From: Halieaceae bacterium UBA5044
GTDB lineage: Bacteria; Pseudomonadota; Gammaproteobacteria; Pseudomonadales; Halieaceae
Assembly: GCA_002416125.1 (NCBI GenBank)
Contig: DIBU01000008.1
Location: forward strand, 124,001 to 188,000
Reading direction: 5' to 3'
Length of the DNA stretch: 64,000 bases
Below are positions 16,114-24,268 of this stretch, piece by piece (positions within the stretch are counted from its first letter, which is position 1; every line of letters starts with the position of its first letter). The position numbers and the translations under genes were made by a program. The notes beneath the pieces were generated by a model that was not told the origin of the DNA, searched no databases, and saw only the letters and a program-made list of their open reading frames with translations.

Positions 16114-16131
16114 GGCGCCCCGCAGGGCGCC
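16114..16131 (-). promoter_or_regulatory. Intercistronic stem-loop between porin gene and glnK
   Basis: GGCGCCC and GGGCGCC form a perfect 7-base stem with a 4-base loop. There is no T-run, so it is likely an attenuating or mRNA-protecting hairpin rather than a full terminator. Confidence 0.5.
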
Positions 16132-16153
16132 GTAGGTTTCAGTCCCGAAACGC

Positions 16154-16828
16154 TTAGAGGCTCTTCGAGATGGAGAACACGATGCGATCATCCGCAGCGT
16201 CCACATCGTCAAGATCCGTTCCGATCAGGGCCAGCGCGAAGTCCAGCTCCATGGCGCTGTAACCGAAGGTCACGCCGTAATCCGTGTAGCTGTCGGCGCC
16301 ATCTTCCCAGTAGTCGTCCTGGTCGGTGTCGGTGAAGCCGATGTTGAAGTCGACGGTGAGAACGTCGGTCAGGCTCAGGGAGTAGCCGGCGGAGTAGTAC
16401 ATGTACTCGGGGCCGCCGTCACCAAACTCGTCTGAGTACACAAAGCCAACGCTGAAGTCGGCGTAGCTCAGGCCCAGGGCGTATTCGATGTAGTCGAGGG
16501 AAGACTCACCCTCGTAATCGAAGTAGAAGAAGCCCACGTCGTAGCCGAAGCCGCCGTCGGTTTCACCGGCGTAGCCGAAGTAATAATCCATCTCGGTGGT
16601 AGCACCACCGAAGGCGACGTTGGAGGCCCAGATGCCGGCGTACAGGCCGGAATCACCCGACCAGTCGAAGCCGCCCTGGATGGCGCCTTTCTCGTCAGTC
16701 TGCGAGATACCGCGGAACACGTAATCCGTGGCGAGGGTCACGTTGCCGGAGATCTCTGCCTGGGCAGAAACAGCGCCTGCGAACAGGACGGCGGCGACAG
16801 AAGCGGGAAGCAGTTTTTTGTGCAGCAT
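16154..16828 (-). CDS. TorF-family putative outer-membrane porin
   Basis: A 224-residue outer-membrane beta-barrel protein of the TorF/TIGR02001 family. The signal peptide is MLHKKLLPASVAAVLFAGAVSAQA, and the mature protein opens with EISGNVTLATDYVFRGISQ, the family hallmark. Alternating aromatic strands rich in Asp/Gly/Tyr end in VFSISKSL. Family members are often linked to glnK-amtB in marine gammaproteobacteria, and this one is first in that transcript behind a sigma-54 promoter. It probably admits ammonium or small nitrogenous solutes through the outer membrane; no member's cargo is visible from sequence. Confidence 0.88.
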   Translation of the reverse strand: MLHKKLLPASVAAVLFAGAVSAQAEISGNVTLATDYVFRGISQTDEKGAIQGGFDWSGDSGLYAGIWASNVAFGGATTEMDYYFGYAGETDGGFGYDVGFFYFDYEGESSLDYIEYALGLSYADFSVGFVYSDEFGDGGPEYMYYSAGYSLSLTDVLTVDFNIGFTDTDQDDYWEDGADSYTDYGVTFGYSAMELDFALALIGTDLDDVDAADDRIVFSISKSL

Positions 16829-16920
16829 GTGTGGTTCTCCTTGGTTTGGCAGTCAAAAAAAATCTGTGCCAGGCACGGAACTTTTTTGCTCTGCATAATT
16901 CGCGTTTGCACCCCGGTCTT

Positions 16921-16936
16921 TGCAGGTGCTGTGCCA
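16921..16936 (-). promoter_or_regulatory. Sigma-54 promoter for torF-glnK-amtB
   Basis: On the minus strand TGGCACAGCACCTGCA carries the GG and GC pairs at correct 10-base separation. Transcription would start near 16910, about 80 bases before the porin ATG. Two NtrC-like dyads lie about 90-120 bases upstream. Confidence 0.78.
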
Positions 16937-17025
16937 ACCAGAAAAAAAACCATTATTTACAAAGCGTTAAGGGATTTTGGGGCTCGCTGCACGCGATTTC
17001 CGCCAGGGGTCAACGGCAGCGACGC

Positions 17026-17058
17026 GCACCATTAGGATGCACCGCACCCTATTGGTGC
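17026..17058. promoter_or_regulatory. Paired NtrC-binding sites upstream of torF-glnK-amtB
   Basis: GCACC-CTATT-GGTGC (17044-17058) is a perfect NtrC dyad. GCACC-ATTAG-GATGC (17026-17040) is a second site 18 bases away. The tandem arrangement and distance from the sigma-54 element match classical NtrC enhancers. The rest of the 16829-17134 gap shows no gene. Confidence 0.82.
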
Positions 17059-17134
17059 ACCAAGATGATCTGTGCGCCGTTTTGCAATTCCTCTACACTG
17101 CGACCTGTCCTGTCTGGCAGAGGAAATGCGCATT

Positions 17135-17395
17135 ATGGCCCTGAAACCACCGCCGATCAGTGAAGTACTGCAGCAGATGTCGGCCCTGGTCGGCAGTCCG
17201 GGCCTGCGCGCGGAAGTCGACAGGGGCGCGCGCGCCCTGGCGCAGTCCGCATTGGGCAAACTGGACGTTGTCAGCCGCGAGGAGTTTGACGCGCAGGCCG
17301 CGATACTGGCCCGCACCCGGGCCAGGGTCGCCGAGTTGGAAGCTGAACTGGAGGCCCTGACGCGAGAGTTCGAGTCGCTGAAACCCCAAACCTGA
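17135..17395 (+). CDS. ubiK: Ubiquinone biosynthesis accessory factor UbiK
   Basis: An 86-residue protein of the UbiK/YqiC (BMFP) family. The start MALKPPPISEVLQQM follows GAGGAAATG with an SD about 9 bases upstream; an ATG nine bases earlier is also possible. The amphipathic N-terminal half is followed by a coiled coil of about 35 residues (ARTRARVAELEAELEAL). UbiK trimers help the Ubi enzyme complex and the lipid-binding UbiJ in ubiquinone synthesis. It sits just before the comM gene, as in many gammaproteobacteria. Confidence 0.88.
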   Translation: MALKPPPISEVLQQMSALVGSPGLRAEVDRGARALAQSALGKLDVVSREEFDAQAAILARTRARVAELEAELEALTREFESLKPQT

Positions 17396-17437
17396 CCTCT
17401 CCACTCACCGGAGAGGCTCTGTGCTCAAGGATGAGCC

Positions 17438-18940
17438 ATGGAACTGTCTGTTGTTTACAGCCGCGCTGCAGTAGGCATTGAAGCCCCCCTGGTCCAGGTG
17501 GAAACCCACCTGGGCAACGGGCTGCCGGCTTTCCAGATTGTCGGACTACCGGAAACCGCTGTCCGGGAGAGCCGCGACCGGGTGCGTTGTGCACTGCAAC
17601 AAGCCCATTTCGAGTTTCCGGATCGCCGTATTACCGTGAACCTTGCGCCGGCTGACCTGCCCAAGGAGGGTGGGCGCTTCGATCTGCCCATCGCGCTGGG
17701 TATTCTTGCGGCTTCCGGGCAGTTGCCAGCGGCTGCTCTGACCGCCCACGAATTTATTGGAGAGCTGGCCCTGACCGGTGCCGTGCGCCCGGTGCCGGGC
17801 ATCATCCCTGCTGCGCTTGCCTGCAGCGCGGCAGATCGCGCCCTGGTCACCCCGGCGGCGAGTGCTGCGCTGGCCGCCGCCGTCCCCGGGAGCCGTATCA
17901 TCGCCGCAGAGGACCTGCTCACGCTGTGTGCCCACCTCAACGGCCGCCACAGACTGTCAGTACAGGAACACGAGCCACAGCCGCAACCGGCGATGCCCTA
18001 CCCCGACCTGGCGGACGTCGCCGGGCAGGCGCTGGCGCGGCGCGCGCTCGAAATAGCGGCCTCTGGCAATCACAATCTGCTCCTGGTGGGGCCACCCGGT
18101 ACGGGAAAAACCCTGTTGGCGAGCCGTTTACCCGGCCTCCTGCCTCCGCCGGACACGCAGGAGGCCCTAACCTGCGCGGCCCTGCACAGCTTTCACGACA
18201 GCACCAGCGTGGAACACCTCTGGCGGCGGCCCTTTCGCCACCCGCACCACAGTGCCAGCGCCGCGGCACTCATTGGCGGCGGCGCGCGACCACGGCCGGG
18301 CGAGGCCAGCCTTGCCCATGGCGGTGTTCTGTTTCTCGACGAACTGCCGGAATTCAGCCGCCAGGCGCTGGAAATGCTGCGCGAGCCCCTGGAGGCCGGC
18401 GCCGTCACGCTGTCCCGCGCTGCACACAAATTCACCTATCCCGCGCGGTTTCAACTGATCGGGGCAATGAACCCCTGCCCCTGCGGCTACTATGGCGACC
18501 CGGAGCACAGCTGCCGCTGCACCAGCGAGCACATCCAGCGCTACCGGCACCGACTGTCAGGTCCACTGCTCGACCGTATCGATCTGCATGTCAGCATGCA
18601 ACGACTGCCGGCGCGCCTACTGCTGGAAACACAAGCGAAAGGGGAATCGTCAGCCGCCGTGCGGGAACGTGTGCTGGCGGCCCGACAACGGCAGCAGGCA
18701 CGCCAGGGGTGCAACAACGCCGCGCTGTCGGCACAGGCTCTGGCGACACAGTGCGTGATGCGGCCCGCAGCACGCCAACAGCTCGAGCAAGCGGCCGATG
18801 CGCTGCAGCTTTCGGGGCGAGGCCTGCACCGCAGCCTGCGCGTGGCGCAGACACTGGCGGATATGGAGGGTGCCGACTGTATCGACCTGCAGCACGTCAC
18901 CGAGGCACTCGCCTTCCGCGAGCCCATGCCGTTGCCGTGA
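17438..18940 (+). CDS. comM: ComM/YifB-type Mg-chelatase-like AAA+ ATPase
   Basis: A 500-residue ATPase. The N-terminal Lon-like domain (to about 170) opens with VVYSRAAVGIEAPLVQVETH. The AAA+ domain holds Walker A LLVGPPGTGKTL near residue 216 and Walker B VLFLDELPEF near 297, followed by the MNPCPCGYYGDP zinc-like insert near 345. ComM is a branch-migration helicase that aids integration of incoming DNA in transformation. The start lies 43 bases after ubiK. Length and motif order match complete family members. Confidence 0.92.
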   Translation: MELSVVYSRAAVGIEAPLVQVETHLGNGLPAFQIVGLPETAVRESRDRVRCALQQAHFEFPDRRITVNLAPADLPKEGGRFDLPIALGILAASGQLPAAALTAHEFIGELALTGAVRPVPGIIPAALACSAADRALVTPAASAALAAAVPGSRIIAAEDLLTLCAHLNGRHRLSVQEHEPQPQPAMPYPDLADVAGQALARRALEIAASGNHNLLLVGPPGTGKTLLASRLPGLLPPPDTQEALTCAALHSFHDSTSVEHLWRRPFRHPHHSASAAALIGGGARPRPGEASLAHGGVLFLDELPEFSRQALEMLREPLEAGAVTLSRAAHKFTYPARFQLIGAMNPCPCGYYGDPEHSCRCTSEHIQRYRHRLSGPLLDRIDLHVSMQRLPARLLLETQAKGESSAAVRERVLAARQRQQARQGCNNAALSAQALATQCVMRPAARQQLEQAADALQLSGRGLHRSLRVAQTLADMEGADCIDLQHVTEALAFREPMPLP

Positions 18941-18966
18941 GCGGGGCCCTCCTGCCCTGCGCTCGC

Positions 18967-20658
18967 TCAGGCGCCGCCTGGCGCTGGCCCCATGAATTTA
19001 CTTTGCACAATACGGAAGCGGTTGCTGACAAACGCCAGATCCGCGAGGCAGGCGTTACCTGCCGGGTTCAGGCCGGTGACATGAAAGTCTGAGTAGGCGG
19101 CGGCAAAATTGATCGGCATGCCGGTGAGGTTGCAGGCCACGGACGCGCCCGCAGCGTGATAGGCGTCCACAGCCTCGGCGAGGAATGCCGGGTCCGTCGA
19201 GTACACATGGGAGGTGATCGCACCACAGTCGCGGGCATTGCCGGTGGCATCCTGCAGACAGGCGTGCGCATCGGCATTGGCAATGATGAACGACACCGGC
19301 CCGAACACCTCTTCCCGGTACCAGTCACGATCCGCCTCGGTGGCAGCAATGACCAGCGGCGTCGCCGTACGTGCGGCCGGGTACCCCGGGTTTGCATAGG
19401 GGGCCGAGTCGCGCAGGATGCGCTGCTGCGCTTTGGCCAGCCCGCGATAGCGATCGACATTGGCTTGCACCGCCGGGTCAAACAACGTGCCACAGAGCGT
19501 CGCTGCAGCGCGCGGGTCGGCCAACCAGCCGTCCACCGCATCACAGATTGCAGCAGCAACCTCGGCGTGCGGTATGGAGTGACCGGCCACGCGCACCCCC
19601 GTGGCCGGTATGTGAATATTCTGCACGCTGGTGCACATCTGGGCCGAGGCCTGGCAGAGGGAGTGGGCGATGGCCCGCGCCGTTGCCGCCAGGTCATCGG
19701 TAGACTCCAGCACCACCGAATTGCAGCCCGCGGTTTCCGTGTACACCTGCTTCCCCGGGCAGTTCTGCTCCAGCCAGCTGCCGAAACGCGGACTTCCGGT
19801 AAAGTCGATAATGGCGGTGTCCGGATGCTGGATCAGCGGCAGGGTGGCGGGTTCGGCGCGGGTATCCGCCGCCAGCGTCACCAGATTGGGATCGAAACCC
19901 GCCTCTGCCAGCACCTCGCGGCAGACACGTGCCACCATGGCGACCGGCAGCGTTGCAGCCGGGTGGGGCTTCAACACCACCGGGTTACCCGTGGCCAGGG
20001 ATGCGCACAGAGCCGGGTAGGTATTCCACAGCGGAAACGTGGCACAACAGATCACCACACCCACGCCGCGGGGCACCAGACGGTAGCGCTTGCTGAGGCT
20101 GGCGACACCGTCGCGACCGAACTGTCGCTCCCAGTACGCAGTGGCCGGCACATCCTGCATGGCCTTGTGGGCGTAGGCCAAAGCCTCCAGACCGCGGTCC
20201 AGCGCATTGGCGCCGCTGCCCGCAAATGCCATGACATAGGACTGGCCTGAGGTGTGCATGGTGGCATGCGCATTTTCAAACAGCTGTTCGCCGCAGCGCT
20301 GCAAGATTTCCAGGCACACGCCCACGCGCGCTTCAGGCGTCGCTGCCGCCCAGGCGGGGCGCGCGGCGTTGATCGCGGGGAACAGCGCGGCAGGGTCCAC
20401 CCTGGGATAACGCACGCCCAGCGGCTCGCCGGTGTAGGGAGACACCTCCTCACCCACCCGGCCCGCCTCAGCCGGCTGTGACAGCGGGAAATCCTTGCCC
20501 AGCAGGGCCTCGAAACGCGCCTGACCAGCGGCAGGCTTTTCCTCTCCGTGGATCTTGCTGCTGGGGTTTTCCGGCCAGCCACTCCAGGCATAGCGGTGGG
20601 CGCAGGCATCCAGCGCCTTGGTCAGCAGATCCTGGTGTTTGGCGAACAGGGCACTCAT
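18967..20658 (-). CDS. paaN: PaaN-like aldehyde dehydrogenase
   Basis: A 563-residue aldehyde dehydrogenase-family protein of the single-domain PaaN type used in phenylacetate degradation; no MaoC hydratase domain is present. The start MSALFAKHQDLLTKALD follows GGGAGAG; a longer reading to 20703 has no family likeness. The catalytic Cys lies in SAQMCTSVQNIHIP, and the general-base Glu in VYTETAGCNSVVLE. Other phenylacetate genes (paaA-E, paaK) are not in the window, so the substrate may be another aldehyde or epoxide/oxepin intermediate. The tandem HxlR regulator lies 73 bases upstream on the same strand, and the shared motif TTTATGCAAG lies in that gap. Confidence 0.82.
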   Translation of the reverse strand: MSALFAKHQDLLTKALDACAHRYAWSGWPENPSSKIHGEEKPAAGQARFEALLGKDFPLSQPAEAGRVGEEVSPYTGEPLGVRYPRVDPAALFPAINAARPAWAAATPEARVGVCLEILQRCGEQLFENAHATMHTSGQSYVMAFAGSGANALDRGLEALAYAHKAMQDVPATAYWERQFGRDGVASLSKRYRLVPRGVGVVICCATFPLWNTYPALCASLATGNPVVLKPHPAATLPVAMVARVCREVLAEAGFDPNLVTLAADTRAEPATLPLIQHPDTAIIDFTGSPRFGSWLEQNCPGKQVYTETAGCNSVVLESTDDLAATARAIAHSLCQASAQMCTSVQNIHIPATGVRVAGHSIPHAEVAAAICDAVDGWLADPRAAATLCGTLFDPAVQANVDRYRGLAKAQQRILRDSAPYANPGYPAARTATPLVIAATEADRDWYREEVFGPVSFIIANADAHACLQDATGNARDCGAITSHVYSTDPAFLAEAVDAYHAAGASVACNLTGMPINFAAAYSDFHVTGLNPAGNACLADLAFVSNRFRIVQSKFMGPAPGGA

Positions 20659-20714
20659 CGGGCTCTCCCTCGGCAGTGACAGTATGACCGGGCACACTGC
20701 CACAACAAGGTCTG

Positions 20715-20728
20715 TTTATGCAAGCAAA
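20715..20728. promoter_or_regulatory. Copy of shared TTTATGCAAG motif upstream of paaN
   Basis: TTTATGCAAGCAAA lies between the HxlR stop and the paaN start. Related copies occur at 24193, 25867, 25932 and 27731, each before a catabolic gene. Confidence 0.35.
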
Positions 20729-20731
20729 TGC

Positions 20732-21673
20732 CTAGGCTGGCTCCCCGGGCCCTATGGTGAAGTCCACATGATGCGCGCTCAGTTCTTCTCCGCAGTGGTT
20801 GCAGACCACCTCACCGTGCAGACTCTCGCCACAGAGCGTATGCGTGAGACACATCGGCCGCCCCGCCCCGTTCGGGTCGCACCAGCGGTCTCCCCATTGC
20901 AGCAAGGTCAGAAAATAGGGAAACAGGTCCCATCCCATGGCGGTGAGTTCGTAGCCGTGGCGCAGGGGCCTCTGCTGGTAGGGCCGCGTGACAAACACAC
21001 CCCGCTGCACCAGAAAGCGCATGCGGTCGGACAGAATGTTGGTCGCCACCGGTAATTCCTGGTGGAACTCATCGAAACGCTGCAAGCCATGAAAAGCCAG
21101 GGCAATGACATTCGCCGTCCAGCGGTCACCGACCAGGTCGATCAGGTTGCGATACACGCTGTGTTCGCCGGGAACGTCGCTCGCCGACAGGGAAGAGCGC
21201 CGGCGCACCTTCTTGTCGCGCACATCGCGGGTGGCACCGGGGCCCGGGTGGTAGGTGACATCGCGGCCGTGTACGTCCTTCCGGCAGGTGCTGCAGCGCA
21301 GGCGCGGCTGTAGGACGTTACCGCAGGTGCGGTGACGCAGGTGCACCCGACCCGCCGTCGGCGGCGGAAAATAGCGCTCCTCCCACGCCACCGCCATCAG
21401 CGACATCTGGTACATGTCGACAGACTTGCGCGTGAGGTGATACACGGGGTGACGGGAACCGCCGGGGGCGACCCGCTTGCGCAGGCAATCCTGCGCCTGC
21501 AGCCACTTCAGACGATTGGACAACACGCCACGGGAAACCCCCGTCGCCTCCAGCATCCCGCTGAAGGTGTTGATGCCCCAGAAGACCTCCTGAATGATCA
21601 GCAGGCACCACTTGTCCCCTATCTGGTCGAGGGCCCGGTTGATGGAGCTGGCTCGGGTTCTCAATTTGTCCAT
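20732..21673 (-). CDS. Tandem HxlR-family winged-helix regulator with zinc-ribbon-like Cys clusters
   Basis: A 313-residue DNA-binding regulator built from two HxlR winged-helix units. Unit one spans residues 10-90 (LDQIGDKWCLLIIQEVFWG, GVLSNRLKWLQ). Unit two spans about 173-255 (LIDLVGDRWTANVIALAFHG, NILSDRMRFLV). Each unit is followed by a short Cys cluster: RTCGNVLQPRLRCSTCRKDV near 118, and LCGESLHGEVVCNHCGEEL near 285. The pattern C-x(n)-C-x2-C looks like a zinc ribbon. Ordinary HxlR proteins have about 110 residues and dimerise, so this looks like an internal duplication that fixes a dimer in one chain. It sits between paaN and the TonB receptor and is the best local candidate to bind their shared motif. 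Confidence 0.87.
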   Translation of the reverse strand: MDKLRTRASSINRALDQIGDKWCLLIIQEVFWGINTFSGMLEATGVSRGVLSNRLKWLQAQDCLRKRVAPGGSRHPVYHLTRKSVDMYQMSLMAVAWEERYFPPPTAGRVHLRHRTCGNVLQPRLRCSTCRKDVHGRDVTYHPGPGATRDVRDKKVRRRSSLSASDVPGEHSVYRNLIDLVGDRWTANVIALAFHGLQRFDEFHQELPVATNILSDRMRFLVQRGVFVTRPYQQRPLRHGYELTAMGWDLFPYFLTLLQWGDRWCDPNGAGRPMCLTHTLCGESLHGEVVCNHCGEELSAHHVDFTIGPGEPA

Positions 21674-21827
21674 ACAAGGACACGAGTGGTTGGGGCGGTA
21701 ACAGGCTGCGGCGTCATGAGGGCATCATAGGTGAAAGCGACGCGAGCCTCTACTCGCGTCAACAACACGGGCTGAACGTGCATGCATCGGGCGGGCCGCG
21801 GCGTGCAGTGCCGCGGCCGCCCCCTGC

Positions 21828-24149
21828 TCAGAAGCTCTTGGTCAGCGTGACGCCCGCTGTACGCGGCGGCATGTAGTACTCTGACGTGACGCCGGTGGGG
21901 TCGACGATGCGGCTGCTCACCTGCAGCTCGTCGTTCAGGTTCTTGCCCCACACATCGATGGCCAGGGAGCCATCGGCGCTGGTCCAGCTGACGCTGGCAT
22001 CCAGCAGTTCAGTCGCCGCCTGGCGCTCCACGGGACGATTCTGCGGGCCGGTAAAGTAATCGTCTTTCCAGCTGTAGCTGACCCCGAAGTCCAGCGCCGA
22101 CCCACCGGAAAGATTCACACGGTAGTTGGCCGTGGTTGTCAGCGCGGCATCTGGCGCGAAGGGCAGGTCGCGGCCAGCCAGGTCGAGCCCGTTGGAGTTG
22201 GTAAACTCCTCGAAGGTCGCGTCACTCCAGTTGTAGCTGGCGTTCAGCGTCAGGTTCTCGATCGGCACCAGGTCAATCGATGCCTCCACGCCCTTGGACT
22301 CCGCCTGAGCATTCAGCAGCACCAGCAGGAAGCGGCTGTTCAGCTCGAAGACCTGCAGGTCTTCGTAGTCCATATCGTAGTAGGAGAGGTTGAACTGCAG
22401 GCGCCGGTCCCACCAGGAGGACTTCAGGCCCACTTCCACGTTCTGCACCACTTCGGGATCAACCGCTTCGGTGGCGACACTCGGCCGGTTGGTCTGGGAC
22501 TGGAAAGCACCGCTTTTGAAGCCCTCTGAATACGTCGCATAGAGCATCAGGTCGTCGGTGGGACGGTAGGCCAGCGACAGCTTGTGGGTCACCTCCGACC
22601 AGGAATCCTCCGCTGACACCGGCGCCGGGAAGGACGGCAATATCAGGGGCACGCCCGACGGGGTGGTACCCAGCAGGTCGATGGAGTTCTGGGTGATTTC
22701 CTTCTCGTCTTCTGCCCAGCGCACACCGTAGGTCAGGGTCAGCTGGTCGGTAAAGGCCCAGTCGGCCTGACCGTAGACCGCGTAGCTGGTCGTGGTGTTA
22801 TCCTGGGTGAACAGCACATCGCCGATTCCGGCGAGGCCGAGTCCCTGCAGGGGCGTGCTGTACTGGGTGTAGAACTCCTCGCCCCGTTCCACATCCTCCT
22901 CCATGAAGAACACGCCCGCCAGCCAGCTCACCCGCTCGGTGTTACCGGCGAGGCGAAACTCCTGGGAAAACTGTGAGGCGTCTTCCTCGGCCCCGTTGAT
23001 CACGTTGCCCGGCGTGGTAAAGAAACCGGGTGGCAGCGGCACACCGGGAGGCGACGGTGCCGCCAGATTGTTCAGCGGCAGGCTGGTGAGGTCATCCACC
23101 CAGTTGTACTCACTGGAGCGCCAGGCGGTGATGGAGGTGAGGCTGGCCCAGTCGAGGTCGGCCTCGAGGCGCGCCATGACCCCGTTCACCTCCCGTTTTT
23201 GCGAGGTGTCGAACTGGCTCGCACAATGCCGTTCATCGGCCATGTAGTCTTCCGACATGTTGAGCTCCCAGAAGGGGCCCAGACCGGCGATGGCATTGTC
23301 GATATTCTGGATGTGGCGGCAGGGACCCGCGGTTTCGTCGCGGGCGTAATCCGCGCTCAGCAGCAGGTCCACCCGCTCCGTCAGGTCGAACATCAACTGG
23401 CCGCGCACGTTGACCGAGCGCGCGTCGTCGCGGCGCTCGCCCGCGTCATCGGCGCCGATGCTGGGGCCGATAATCGGGCTCTGGGACAGATTGCCGAGTG
23501 TCGCGATCTCGCCCGGGGTGATCACGTTGCGCCCGTAGCCGTCACGGTCGCGGTAGGAGTACACGATCTTGCCGGCCACGCTGTCCGTCAGGCCGCCACT
23601 GGCGAGCCCCTGGAAATGGCGCAGCTGGTCGGTACCGGTCGAGACGCGCACGCGAACCTCGGTCTCCTGGCTGGGCCGCGAGGTCACGATATTGATGGCA
23701 CCGCCGTTGGTGTTCTTGCCGTACAGGGTGCCCTGCGGACCGCGCAGGATCTCTATGCGTTCGAGGTCGAACAAATCGAAGCCGACACCGCCGGTGCGAC
23801 CGATATAGACCTCATCCAGGAACACCCCCACCGCCGGGTCACTGCCTGCGGAGTCCGAGCTGTTGCCGATCCCGCGGATGTAGATGCGCGGCTCACCAAT
23901 GCTGAACTGGTTGTAGGTCAGCCCCGGCGTGCGGAACGCAATATCGTTGAGGCCGCTGATTTTGCCCACCTCGATATCGTTACCCGCCAGCGCCGCCACG
24001 GACAGCGGCACATCCTGGATACTCTGTTCCCGCTTCTCGGCGGTTACCAGCACCTCTTCGAGCTGTTGTTGTGCCTGCGCCAGCAGCGGCAGGGCAAAGG
24101 GCACGGCAGCCAGTGTGTGAATTGCAATGCGGAGTCTGGAGTGGGTCAT
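21828..24149 (-). CDS. TonB-dependent outer-membrane receptor
   Basis: A 773-residue TonB-dependent receptor. A signal peptide (about residues 1-26, ending ALPLLAQAQ) precedes a TonB-box-like EEVLVTAEKR. The plug domain follows: SIQDVPLSVAALAG near 40 and LRGPQGTLYGKNTNGGAINI near 135. The barrel ends in RTAGVTLTKSF with the expected terminal aromatic residue. The sequence type resembles receptors next to terpenoid, steroid or aromatic catabolic genes rather than siderophore receptors. The neighbouring carotenoid oxygenase and acyl-CoA genes suggest uptake of a hydrophobic carbon source. A copy of the shared motif lies about 45 bases before its ATG. Confidence 0.92.
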   Translation of the reverse strand: MTHSRLRIAIHTLAAVPFALPLLAQAQQQLEEVLVTAEKREQSIQDVPLSVAALAGNDIEVGKISGLNDIAFRTPGLTYNQFSIGEPRIYIRGIGNSSDSAGSDPAVGVFLDEVYIGRTGGVGFDLFDLERIEILRGPQGTLYGKNTNGGAINIVTSRPSQETEVRVRVSTGTDQLRHFQGLASGGLTDSVAGKIVYSYRDRDGYGRNVITPGEIATLGNLSQSPIIGPSIGADDAGERRDDARSVNVRGQLMFDLTERVDLLLSADYARDETAGPCRHIQNIDNAIAGLGPFWELNMSEDYMADERHCASQFDTSQKREVNGVMARLEADLDWASLTSITAWRSSEYNWVDDLTSLPLNNLAAPSPPGVPLPPGFFTTPGNVINGAEEDASQFSQEFRLAGNTERVSWLAGVFFMEEDVERGEEFYTQYSTPLQGLGLAGIGDVLFTQDNTTTSYAVYGQADWAFTDQLTLTYGVRWAEDEKEITQNSIDLLGTTPSGVPLILPSFPAPVSAEDSWSEVTHKLSLAYRPTDDLMLYATYSEGFKSGAFQSQTNRPSVATEAVDPEVVQNVEVGLKSSWWDRRLQFNLSYYDMDYEDLQVFELNSRFLLVLLNAQAESKGVEASIDLVPIENLTLNASYNWSDATFEEFTNSNGLDLAGRDLPFAPDAALTTTANYRVNLSGGSALDFGVSYSWKDDYFTGPQNRPVERQAATELLDASVSWTSADGSLAIDVWGKNLNDELQVSSRIVDPTGVTSEYYMPPRTAGVTLTKSF

Positions 24150-24192
24150 GGGAGCCTCGTACGCTGTTATGGTTATGGGGCGGGGCGGCCCG

Positions 24193-24210
24193 CCTTGTTA
24201 CTTGCATTAA
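24193..24210 (-). promoter_or_regulatory. Shared motif upstream of the TonB receptor
   Basis: Minus-strand TTAATGCAAGTAACAAGG. It differs from the copy at 25932 in three of 18 positions and from the copy at 27731 in four. Confidence 0.45.
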
Positions 24211-24268
24211 CGAACTTAGTGTATCTCAACGCTGCCGGAATACAAGATCCCGGCAGCGGACGAGCCGG

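Noticed and set aside
16851..16890. Second sigma-54-like sequence TGGCACAGATTTTTTTTGAC nearer to the porin gene
   Set aside because: It has the -24 GG but no GC at the -12 position; the element at 16921-16936 has both and is better placed relative to the NtrC sites.
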